64,000 nucleotides of DNA, from positions 38,073-102,072 of the forward strand of contig JAFWLS010000018.1 of the NCBI GenBank assembly GCA_017514045.1, written 5' to 3'. Below the pieces are notes generated by a model. That model searched no databases. It was not told the origin of the DNA and saw nothing but the letters and a program-made list of their open reading frames with translations. Shown in pieces: positions 17,558 to 25,442 of this stretch (positions within the stretch are counted from its first letter, which is position 1; each line of letters starts with the position of its first letter). Both the position numbers and the translations under genes were made by a program. The DNA comes from Candidatus Saccharimonadota bacterium (GTDB lineage: Bacteria > Patescibacteriota > Saccharimonadia > Saccharimonadales > Saccharimonadaceae).

Positions 17558-18589
17558 TTATGCTATCCCCGACGCACTTGCGATAAACAAACCCAGCACG
17601 GCTGCAATACCGGCAATTACCCAAAATCTCATTACTATCTTTGCTTCACCCCACCCCTTAGCCTCATAATGATGATGTATTGGCGCAGAAATGAAAATCT
17701 TTCGATGGAAAAACTTTTTAGAAGTCATTTGTATTAACGACGAACCCGCCTCCACTACCAACATCACACCTATAATCGGCAAAAGTAAGAAAGCGTTGGT
17801 CATCATTGCGACCACCCCAAGGCCAGCGCCTAGAGCAAAGGATCCTGTATCTCCCATCATAAAACGTGCCGGTGGTACATTGAACCACACATACGATAGT
17901 AGCCAACCAACCACTGTAAAACAAAACCCAAAGAGCATCCACTGCCCCTGGAACAAAGCAATCACGCCATATGCGCCATACGCCATCATCATTAGCCCTC
18001 CCGCAAGTCCGTCCAATCCATCAGATATATTTACTGCATTTCCAGTCGCAACCACGGCAAAAGCAAACAGGATTATCATACCTGCCACACCAAGCTCTAT
18101 GCTACCAACAAACGGCACCATCACAGCAGTCCATCCAAGTTTTACAGCAAAGAACCAACCGAGTGTCAACCCGACTAGTGAAATCAGAACCATCTTAGTT
18201 GGTGCACGCAAACCAGCTGCTCCTTCTCCGCTTCCAAACACATTTATTAAATCGTCAATGAACCCCACGCCAGCTCCTCCCAAGAACCCGGCAATTGGCA
18301 ACCATGTCTGGCCTCTGTCTAAATTACATATTAGTGTTACGGCAGTCACTACTACCACACCAATAATTCCAGCCATGGTTGGGAATTTACGCTTGAATTT
18401 ATGCGCATGCAATTTCGTCATAATTGGAAGTGCATTCCCGTCGGCAGTCACTTTCTTTTGCTTTTTCCAGAACTTATATTTATACGCAAAATATGTATAT
18501 ACTGGCGTTAAAAACATTGCCAAAAGGAAAGCCCCAAGCGTTAGTATCAGCCCAAAGAACATTTCATTATTAATTTCTGTTTTCCACAT
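17558..18589 (-). CDS. mraY: MraY, phospho-MurNAc-pentapeptide transferase
   Basis: A 343-residue integral membrane enzyme that joins UDP-MurNAc-pentapeptide to undecaprenyl phosphate, forming lipid I. The catalytic 'NISDGLDGLAGG' and the substrate loop 'PIHHHYEAKGW' near the C-terminus are present, as is 'MGDTGSFALG'. About ten TM segments fit the family. It lies 12 bp upstream of ftsW in the same operon. Confidence 0.96.
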   Translation of the reverse strand: MWKTEINNEMFFGLILTLGAFLLAMFLTPVYTYFAYKYKFWKKQKKVTADGNALPIMTKLHAHKFKRKFPTMAGIIGVVVVTAVTLICNLDRGQTWLPIAGFLGGAGVGFIDDLINVFGSGEGAAGLRAPTKMVLISLVGLTLGWFFAVKLGWTAVMVPFVGSIELGVAGMIILFAFAVVATGNAVNISDGLDGLAGGLMMMAYGAYGVIALFQGQWMLFGFCFTVVGWLLSYVWFNVPPARFMMGDTGSFALGAGLGVVAMMTNAFLLLPIIGVMLVVEAGSSLIQMTSKKFFHRKIFISAPIHHHYEAKGWGEAKIVMRFWVIAGIAAVLGLFIASASGIA

Positions 18590-18622
18590 ATCCTATATTT
18601 TACTCCATAGCCCGTTCTAAGT

Positions 18623-20362
18623 CTACGCTCCGGGCTTAATTTTAAGATAGTCAATCAAATAGTTCGATATATCATTAAACACAGGCATGGCATATTGTTC
18701 CGCACCAGTTGTTTCTCCATCTTTCCATATCCTCACCATGACTAAATACTGCGGCATTTCTCCCGCTCTTCCGCCGAATCCGACATAGGTTGCAACCCAT
18801 TCATCCATCGAATATGCCCCATCCCGAATCACTTGAGCTGTCCCCGTCTTTCCACCGATATAATATCCATCTCTGTCTATGCCATACAATCGTTGTGACG
18901 CTCGTGTTCCCCACAACATTTCTCGCATCTGCGCGCTCGTTTCTTCCTTGACCGCTCGTCGCACTGGACCTGCTGCTTCTTTCTCTATCAACACACCTTC
19001 ATCCATATACCCCTTTACAATAGTCGGCGTGTAATACTCGCCACCATTTATAAGTGACGCATAGCCACTAGCTACCTGTATCATCGTCACCATTAAGTTT
19101 TGTCCAAACGTCATATTTGCGTACATCGAATCACGTCCGTCACCTTCCACCGGATCATTAATCAAACCTCTCGCTTCAAATAATTCTATTCCTGTCTCCT
19201 GGCCTAATCCAAAATGGTTTACAAAGTAATCGTATAATGTTTTTCTTCCCTTTTCATTAATCTGCGTCGGGTCGCCGCCAATCGCTCTTAATGCGAACAT
19301 ACTACCAGTATTAAGACTCCAATTAAATGCATCTTGAATCGTTCTAGTGCCAAGCAAATCCGACCTGCCATAAGTCGAGTTTCTGATCTGCCATCCGTCG
19401 ACTATTTCATACCCATTATTATAGAAAGTGGTTTGCGCATTTAGTACACCCAAATCTATACCGGTCGCAAACGTGAATCCTTTGCATACACTCGCAGGCT
19501 CATACGGATCACTCGTCACTCGGTTTACATACACTTCCGCTCCGTCAACCTTCCCGTAATCGGCTGGATTGTATCCAGGCAGATTAACCATTGCGAGCAC
19601 CTTTCCATTTCTCGGATCCATGACAAGCGCACTTGCCTGGTCCTTACCAAATTCCTCCATTTTTCGTGCCAGAATCTTCTCTACATTAGACTGGATATTT
19701 CGATCAACATTTAGCACCACGTTTTTACCATCCTCGGCGGGTATTTTTACATTGTCGTTACCAATCGAAAGGGCCACATGGTTCACATCGGCCACAGTTT
19801 TTAACATTCCGTCTTTTCCGGATAATTCTTTATCCAATGAGCCTTCTACGCCATACTGTCCTTCTCCATCTTCATTTACGAACCCAAGCAATCTTGCGCC
19901 GAGTGATCCCTCCGGGTACACTCTCTTTGTCATTCCCTTTAGCCATACGCCCGTCGGATCCGCTTCTTCAATTTTTTTTGCTTGTTCCCTGCTCACATTC
20001 TTTGCTACTATCATATAGCGTCGTGATCTGTCCTCAGTCACATCGCTCATCTCGACTATCAGATTATCTTTTAGATCATCGGTAAATATTACTCTCTTCA
20101 ATTCTTCTTCATCCACAGTCATTGGGTCCACTACAATAGTATAAACCTGCTCGTTCATCACTATCGCCACCGGTTCACTCCCATCCATCATATATATTTC
20201 ACCACGCTTTGCTTTTATCGTGTTTTGCATTGTATGTTGCGCCTCAGCTTTTGCCACCCAATCGTTCTTCTGAATGATTTGTATCACAAATAAACGTATT
20301 AAAATCACGCCCACCGCCGCATAAAGCATTATCTTCAAAAACTTCAGACGTTTATCATTCAT
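18623..20362 (-). CDS. ftsI: Class B penicillin-binding protein (FtsI/PBP2 type)
   Basis: A transpeptidase that cross-links septal peptidoglycan. One N-terminal membrane anchor is seen, then a PBP dimerisation domain, then the catalytic domain. Active-site motifs are SxxK 'SVCK', SxN 'SLN' in 'FNWSLNTGSM', and KTG in 'GGKTGTAQV'. I chose the ATG at 20362 ('MNDKRLKF'). An upstream in-frame ATG would lie at the -10 itself, whereas TGG-TATAAT (hexamer 20377-20372) sits 9 bp before 20362. It heads the downstream part of the envelope operon. Confidence 0.93.
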   Translation of the reverse strand: MNDKRLKFLKIMLYAAVGVILIRLFVIQIIQKNDWVAKAEAQHTMQNTIKAKRGEIYMMDGSEPVAIVMNEQVYTIVVDPMTVDEEELKRVIFTDDLKDNLIVEMSDVTEDRSRRYMIVAKNVSREQAKKIEEADPTGVWLKGMTKRVYPEGSLGARLLGFVNEDGEGQYGVEGSLDKELSGKDGMLKTVADVNHVALSIGNDNVKIPAEDGKNVVLNVDRNIQSNVEKILARKMEEFGKDQASALVMDPRNGKVLAMVNLPGYNPADYGKVDGAEVYVNRVTSDPYEPASVCKGFTFATGIDLGVLNAQTTFYNNGYEIVDGWQIRNSTYGRSDLLGTRTIQDAFNWSLNTGSMFALRAIGGDPTQINEKGRKTLYDYFVNHFGLGQETGIELFEARGLINDPVEGDGRDSMYANMTFGQNLMVTMIQVASGYASLINGGEYYTPTIVKGYMDEGVLIEKEAAGPVRRAVKEETSAQMREMLWGTRASQRLYGIDRDGYYIGGKTGTAQVIRDGAYSMDEWVATYVGFGGRAGEMPQYLVMVRIWKDGETTGAEQYAMPVFNDISNYLIDYLKIKPGA

Positions 20363-20410
20363 CTTATGCTTATTATACCACAATTTCCCCTATGGAGTAG
20401 AGAGAGGCAT

Positions 20411-22414
20411 CTATCGAATCAACTCTAAAAATTGCTTTTCATCAATCGTCGGAATACCAAACTTTCGCGCCTTTTCCAATTTACTCGCACCAGGTTTTTC
20501 GCCCACAATAAGCGCGGTGGTAGTCTTCGTTACCGAACCTGTTACTGTTGCGCCAAGATCTCTTAGCCTATTCTCTGCCTCTTCGCGCCCAAAACTATCC
20601 AATGTTCCAGAAATAATATAGCTCTTCCCTGCCAATTTTGCTTTAGATAAATCTTCAAAAACAGGCTCTACGCCTAACATTCTCAACTCATGAAGCATCT
20701 TTAAATTATCTTCATCAGCAAAATAAGCCAAAATCGATTCTGCCACTACTTCACCAATATCTGGAATAGCCGTCAAATCTTCTTTTTCAGCCTCGGCCAA
20801 TCTTTCTATCGATCTAAAGTTATTTGCTAATACCACAGCTGTCTGCGAGCCAACATGGCGTATCCCGAGTGCTGTAATAAATTTAGCAAGTGCGGGGTGT
20901 TTTGACTTCTCTAAATTATTTACTAGTTTCTGTGCTGATACTTCTGCGAAACGCTCCAATTGCATTATTTTTTCTGGCGTCAATCTGTACAAATCAGGTA
21001 GGTTTTTTACAAGAGCAGCATCGACAATCAATGCCACGTTTTTCTCACCCAAACCCTCAATATCCAACGCAGACTTCCCCGCATAATATTCTATCGCTCT
21101 TTTTAGAATAAAATCTGTCGTCTCCCCTTTTACTCTATATACCACCTCCCCAGTTGGTCTTTCAAACTCTAATTCCGGATACTGTTCGCTTAGTGCTTTT
21201 TCGTAATCAAACGGCACTGCTTCATCCGGCCTCAATCCAACCAGCACTTCCTTAACCTGCGGGATAATATCACCTGCTTTATAAACAATTACTGTATCGC
21301 CGATTCTTACGTCCAGCCTTGCAATCTCATCTGCGTTATGCAACGATGCATGTCGGACTATTGAGCCAGCCACTTCCACTGGATCCAAAATCGCCACCGG
21401 TGTTGCAGCGCCAGTTCGACCTATCGATATCACAATATCTCGCACTTTAGTTGTCGATTCCTCTGCTGGGAATTTAAAAGCAACTGCCCCTCGCGGCGTC
21501 TTCCCAATAATTCCAAGCTCGTCGTAAATCGATCTATCATTAATTTTTATTACCATGCCATCCGTATTAAACTTCAAGCTTTTACGGTATTCATCTAGAT
21601 CACGAATGTATTCGAACATCCGATCAAGTTCTTCCCTCTTAAATATCCTATCTTCATTAGATGTACGAAAACCCATCTCGCGCAGTTTTTTATACGCTTG
21701 TGCATGCGTCGGCAAATTTGGTTTCACCAAATCATACGCCATAAATTTCAAATTTCGGCTTTCTGCTATTTTTGGATCCAGCTGTCTAATGGTCCCTGCT
21801 GCTAAATTCCGTGGGTTTGCAAATTCTTTCTCGCCCATTTTTCTCTGTTTTTCTTGAATTTCTTCAAAATCTTTCTTAAACAGAATAATCTCGCCACGCA
21901 CTTCGACATCGCCCGGCTCTCGAATCCTGAGCGGTACATTTTGAATTGTTCGCACATTCATCGTAACGTCCTCGCCCACCATACCATCCCCTCGTGTCAC
22001 AGCCTGTACAAACAATCCGTCTTTATATTTTAGCGCACATGCTAATCCATCCATCTTAATATCCGTAAAGAATTCCTGTATCTTCCCGCCGGGTATCAAC
22101 TTCTCGTTACGCGTAATCCAATCCCTTATTTCTTCTTCGGAAAAAACATCCGCCAAACTAATCATTCGTTTTTCATGCCGCACCTTTACAAACTTGTCTA
22201 ATGGTTTTCCCGCCACTCTCTGCGTCGGCGAATCCGGCGTGATCAAATCCGGATACATTTCTTCTAGCTGTGCAAGTTCGTGTTTCAACGAATCACCAGC
22301 AGCCTCGCTCATTATGCTCTCATCCAGCACGTGATAATGATATCTGTAGTCATTAATTACTTCACGAAGTTTAACGACTCTTTTTTCTGCTTCTTCCCTA
22401 CTTATCGTCTTCAT
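20411..22414 (-). CDS. ligA: NAD-dependent DNA ligase LigA, zinc finger lost
   Basis: A 667-residue ligase that seals nicks using NAD+. The adenylation domain has the active-site lysine in 'DIKMDG' (about K118) and downstream nucleotidyltransferase motifs. An OB fold, helix-hairpin-helix repeats ('LSALDIEGLG'-like, 'IPDIGEVVAESI') and a C-terminal BRCT domain ('GKSYIISGTLDSFGREEAENRL') follow. The zinc-finger segment between the OB and HhH domains, which normally has four cysteines, contains none here (about residues 400-440). A clear AGGAGG Shine-Dalgarno precedes the ATG; the gene slightly overlaps the membrane-protein gene upstream of it. Confidence 0.95.
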   Translation of the reverse strand: MKTISREEAEKRVVKLREVINDYRYHYHVLDESIMSEAAGDSLKHELAQLEEMYPDLITPDSPTQRVAGKPLDKFVKVRHEKRMISLADVFSEEEIRDWITRNEKLIPGGKIQEFFTDIKMDGLACALKYKDGLFVQAVTRGDGMVGEDVTMNVRTIQNVPLRIREPGDVEVRGEIILFKKDFEEIQEKQRKMGEKEFANPRNLAAGTIRQLDPKIAESRNLKFMAYDLVKPNLPTHAQAYKKLREMGFRTSNEDRIFKREELDRMFEYIRDLDEYRKSLKFNTDGMVIKINDRSIYDELGIIGKTPRGAVAFKFPAEESTTKVRDIVISIGRTGAATPVAILDPVEVAGSIVRHASLHNADEIARLDVRIGDTVIVYKAGDIIPQVKEVLVGLRPDEAVPFDYEKALSEQYPELEFERPTGEVVYRVKGETTDFILKRAIEYYAGKSALDIEGLGEKNVALIVDAALVKNLPDLYRLTPEKIMQLERFAEVSAQKLVNNLEKSKHPALAKFITALGIRHVGSQTAVVLANNFRSIERLAEAEKEDLTAIPDIGEVVAESILAYFADEDNLKMLHELRMLGVEPVFEDLSKAKLAGKSYIISGTLDSFGREEAENRLRDLGATVTGSVTKTTTALIVGEKPGASKLEKARKFGIPTIDEKQFLELIR

Positions 22415-23495
22415 ATGCTAGCAACCTCCTATAATACAAATATAAATACGCAGAAATATAGATAAACGTAAAACAAGTCATCACGAGCAACAATATTGGC
22501 ACAAATGGCACGCCATTAAGCCAATCTATCAGTCCTTTAAGCCATAAATCAATCGTCATCAGTGGGAGCATTACTACCACCCAGACTATAGCAAGCACAA
22601 AAATTAAAAATACCAGTCGTATTATAAATCTTATCCTCCTTCCAGCCATTAAGTCAGATGCCGTTTTGAGTGCCGTCATCGGATATAAACCCGGTGCTGT
22701 TACTGCCACCAACGCTATAAGCGTACTCGATAACAAATACGCAGAAAGAGTCACCATAGCACCAGCGAACACAAAGAATATTAGTGCATAGAAAGGCGTG
22801 GATAAGAAATCAGTCTGAACTGCCGTCGAATACAAAAACACTGTTAGAAAAATCGGGATTGCCTGCAGTGTAGCCACGAAGAGCACAATAAAAGTCGAAA
22901 CTAATGGACTGAACGCATTATACAAGCCATCTCGTAGTTTGACCTTCTTCCCAGCCAATCTAAACCTTAATAAGTATATTGTCACCAACCAAATCAAAAG
23001 GAATATTATTACCGCGAAGATTGTCTGCGCCTCGCCCATGCCGCCGGTGAGTCCACCGGTCGTTACGGTAGATACCAAAAGTAATCCAGCTTTAGCAAAG
23101 TTACCAATTTCTCCGCCAGCAATACTTGCATTAGTATCTTCAAGCACCTCCTGAAATTTCACATAAGTATCTTCGCTCATCAGCCCTACTAGTACAACAT
23201 TAAAAACGACTGCAAAAACTATTAACGGTAAAAATAATTTCCAGTTCTTAAAAATTGCCACGAATGTATCACCGGCATGGTGCAGTAACCCTGGCACAGA
23301 TAACTTTCGCGCGTAGTCCTCACGGTAACTGCGCTTAAAGCTCTGATGCAGCCTCACCCGTGCGCGTTTCTGCTTCCACATTCTCTCACGAGCTTTTTTA
23401 TAGCTATCAAGAAATGCGGCCTTAAATGGCCCACACTCTTTTTTCATTAATTTTTTTTCAATCGATTTTTTTTTCTTAGAACTTGAATTTGGCAT
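22398..23495 (-). CDS. Polytopic membrane protein of unknown function
   Basis: 365 residues. A very basic, Lys/Arg-rich cytoplasmic N-terminus (~1-70) precedes about six hydrophobic segments. The layout resembles proteins annotated as glycerophosphodiester phosphodiesterase membrane domains, but I see no catalytic motif. It overlaps both htpX (upstream) and ligA (downstream) by about 20 bp, so all are translated from one message. Function unknown; an envelope role is suggested by context. Confidence 0.75.
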   Translation of the reverse strand: MPNSSSKKKKSIEKKLMKKECGPFKAAFLDSYKKARERMWKQKRARVRLHQSFKRSYREDYARKLSVPGLLHHAGDTFVAIFKNWKLFLPLIVFAVVFNVVLVGLMSEDTYVKFQEVLEDTNASIAGGEIGNFAKAGLLLVSTVTTGGLTGGMGEAQTIFAVIIFLLIWLVTIYLLRFRLAGKKVKLRDGLYNAFSPLVSTFIVLFVATLQAIPIFLTVFLYSTAVQTDFLSTPFYALIFFVFAGAMVTLSAYLLSSTLIALVAVTAPGLYPMTALKTASDLMAGRRIRFIIRLVFLIFVLAIVWVVVMLPLMTIDLWLKGLIDWLNGVPFVPILLLVMTCFTFIYISAYLYLYYRRLLAYEDDK

Positions 23496-24354
23496 TTTCT
23501 AGCCTTTCTATTCGCTTTTCAATCGGAGGATGCGTAGAAAATAGCCCATTAACGCCCTTCTTTTTCAGGGGATTAGCAATAAACATTGCTTCTGTCGCCG
23601 GATTCTGCTGTTGCATTGGCTGAGAATGAGTCTCCAGTTTTTTTAGCGCGTTTATCATTCCTTCTGGATATCTCGTCAGCATTACGGCCGATGAATCCGC
23701 AAGATATTCCCTCTGTCTAGAAACCGCCATTTGTGCCAGCCCCGCCGCAATCGGCGCTATTACCATCGTTACGAGCAAAATTATCATTCCTACAGGACTT
23801 CCATCTTCGCTATTTCGTCGATTACTTCGCCATGCAATTCGCCAACCAATGTCCGCAATAAACCCAATCATACACACCAAACCGAACACAATAGTCGAAA
23901 CCCGAATATCGTAATTCTTTACGTGCGACACCTCATGCGCCATTACCGCAGTCAATTCTTTATCGTCCATTACGTCTAATAATCCAGTCGTCGCGCAGAC
24001 CAATGCGTGATTAGGATCGCGTCCAGACGCAAAAGCATTCGGAGCACAATCATTAATGATATACACTTCCGGCATCGGCAATCCCGCAGTCAATGTTAAA
24101 TTTTCTACGATGTTATACAGTCTAGGATTATCCTTTTTTTCAATTTTCTTTGCTCCCGTCATCGCTACGGTCAATTTACTTGCTGCAAAATATTGGAACA
24201 ACGCATAAACCGCCGCTGCTCCCATTACCCATGCTACAATCCACCAATCTTGGTAAGCGTAGGCAAAAAGAGCGCCAATCGCGGCCACAAGCAACACGAA
24301 CCCCATCATAATAAAGACCGTATTACGCTTGTTAGCCGCGATGTTCTTGTACAT
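23476..24354 (-). CDS. htpX: HtpX-like M48 membrane metalloprotease
   Basis: A 292-residue protease with two N-terminal TM segments (~12-55). The zinc site HExxH is seen in 'VMAHEVSHVKN', with the third ligand Glu in 'REYLADSSAV'. Two further hydrophobic segments follow. It degrades damaged membrane proteins in other bacteria. The C-terminal 'STHPPIEKRIERLE' is typical of the family. It directly follows lemA, a pairing common in CPR and other bacteria. Confidence 0.94.
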   Translation of the reverse strand: MYKNIAANKRNTVFIMMGFVLLVAAIGALFAYAYQDWWIVAWVMGAAAVYALFQYFAASKLTVAMTGAKKIEKKDNPRLYNIVENLTLTAGLPMPEVYIINDCAPNAFASGRDPNHALVCATTGLLDVMDDKELTAVMAHEVSHVKNYDIRVSTIVFGLVCMIGFIADIGWRIAWRSNRRNSEDGSPVGMIILLVTMVIAPIAAGLAQMAVSRQREYLADSSAVMLTRYPEGMINALKKLETHSQPMQQQNPATEAMFIANPLKKKGVNGLFSTHPPIEKRIERLENAKFKF

Positions 24355-24367
24355 TTCTTACTCTAAC

Positions 24368-24946
24368 TTAAAACTTGACGTCTGGAGCAGATTCAATCTT
24401 CGCGCGTTCAGATTCGGCTACTTCAAAGTAATCGCGAATCTTGAAATGTCCTACAAACTTGTTGATGATATTAGTTGGGAAAGTCTTAATCTTCGTGTTA
24501 AGCTCCTTAGCGCCAGCATTGTAAAAACGGCGAGAAGCTTGAATCTTATCCTCGACATCTTGCAATTGCTCTTGGAGTTTTTGGAAGTTAGTATTAGACT
24601 TTAACTCTGGATAAGCCTCAGCAATGGCAAATACTTTCGAGAGTGCATTTGTCATATCAGCTTCAGCTTTAGCTGCTGACTTAACCGTCTTTGCTCCCAT
24701 CACAGCAGACCGAGCTTCAGTCACACCCTCAAAGACTTCCTTCTCATGTTTTGCATACCCCTTAACGGTCTCTACGACATTAGGGATGAGGTCGGCACGA
24801 TACTTTAATTGGACAGTAATGTCCGACCAAGCCTCGTTTACGCGCTCATCGAGCTTAACCAATCCGTTATATGTCGACCACAAAGCCGCAATAAGCATTA
24901 ATATAACAATTAATATAACAATTAGGACAACAGTGCCTGTGTTCAT
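24368..24946 (-). CDS. lemA: LemA family protein
   Basis: A 192-residue protein with one N-terminal membrane helix and a helical-bundle domain. '[32 protein letters not shown]'-type sequence is present, here in the form '[16 protein letters not shown]', with '[14 protein letters not shown]' and '[11 protein letters not shown]'. Its biochemical role is unclear. It heads the minus-strand operon: AAGGAG precedes the ATG and a TATAAT lies ~25 bp further upstream. Confidence 0.95.
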   Translation of the reverse strand: [192 protein letters not shown]

Positions 24947-24999
24947 TTTTTTCTCCTTTTATAAGAATAATTATATATGAACGAGCAAAAAAGTAAAGC

Positions 25000-25028
25000 T
25001 TGTAAAAGCTCTCCCGGTTTGTTATAAT
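25000..25028 (+). promoter_or_regulatory. tRNA-Gly promoter
   Basis: TTGTAA (25000-25005), 17-bp spacer, TATAAT (25023-25028), start expected near 25035, 11 nt before the mature tRNA. Confidence 0.75.
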
Positions 25029-25045
25029 GGACGCACAAATAACGT

Positions 25046-25122
25046 GCGAATGTAGCTCAGTTGTTTAGAGCGCTTCCTTGCCAAGGAAGAGGTCGAGAGT
25101 TAGAGTCTCTTCATTCGCACCA
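25046..25122 (+). tRNA. tRNA-Gly (GCC)
   Basis: A complete cloverleaf with encoded CCA. The acceptor is GCGAATG/CATTCGC and the anticodon loop TTGCCAA gives GCC. The D-loop is AGTTGTTTA, so position 19 is T instead of the near-universal G. The T-loop is TTAGAGT, so position 56 is A instead of C. The 19-56 tertiary contact is thus T-A instead of G-C. Confidence 0.96.
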
Positions 25123-25130
25123 TTTTGAAA

Positions 25131-25168
25131 GATAGAAAAAGAGCCTCCTTGCGGAGACCCTTTTATTA
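25131..25168 (+). terminator. tRNA-Gly terminator
   Basis: AAAAGAGCCTCC, loop TTGC, GGAGACCCTTTT. A short GC stem is flanked by A- and T-runs and is usable on either strand. Confidence 0.6.
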
Positions 25169-25185
25169 TCTACAGAGCTGCCGGA

Positions 25186-25290
25186 TTAATCTTTGGTTTC
25201 CAAGAGTTCTCGTAAACCCTTACGAAGAGCGTCCAGGTTTTTCCATTCGTCGCTACTTCCATCGCCCCCAAATACGTTCTTGAATAATGT
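25186..25290 (-). pseudogene. Possible coding remnant (34-codon open frame)
   Basis: On the minus strand a frame open from 25290 to a TAA at 25186 reads like the C-terminus of a soluble protein ('FGGDGSSDEWKNLDALRKGL', then 'RELLETKD'). It has no ATG, GTG or TTG start and no Shine-Dalgarno, and a stop lies just upstream. It may be the fossil end of a deleted gene, or chance. Confidence 0.25.
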
Positions 25291-25319
25291 TTAAGTTTTT
25301 AATATTCGCCTAAAAGTGT

Positions 25320-25442
25320 TATAATCTCTTACAATGCGCAACGGGGAGGATGTGCAAAAAAACGTGGGCAACAAAAAGCTCATTATCTCTGACTAGCAAT
25401 CAGAGCGATCATTAATATCTTTGGAAGGGAGAGAAAAGCCTT
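25320..25442 (+). promoter_or_regulatory. hppA leader with leaderless 20-codon uORF and hairpin
   Basis: TGT-TATAAT (hexamer 25320-25325) predicts transcription starting 1-2 nt before an ATG at 25334. That ATG opens a 20-codon frame ending in TAG at 25394-25396. The stop lies in the loop of a CTCTGA/TCAGAG hairpin (25387-25392 with 25400-25405). hppA starts 46 nt further on, behind a GGGAG Shine-Dalgarno. This layout suits translational or transcriptional control through the small peptide or its translation. Confidence 0.5.
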
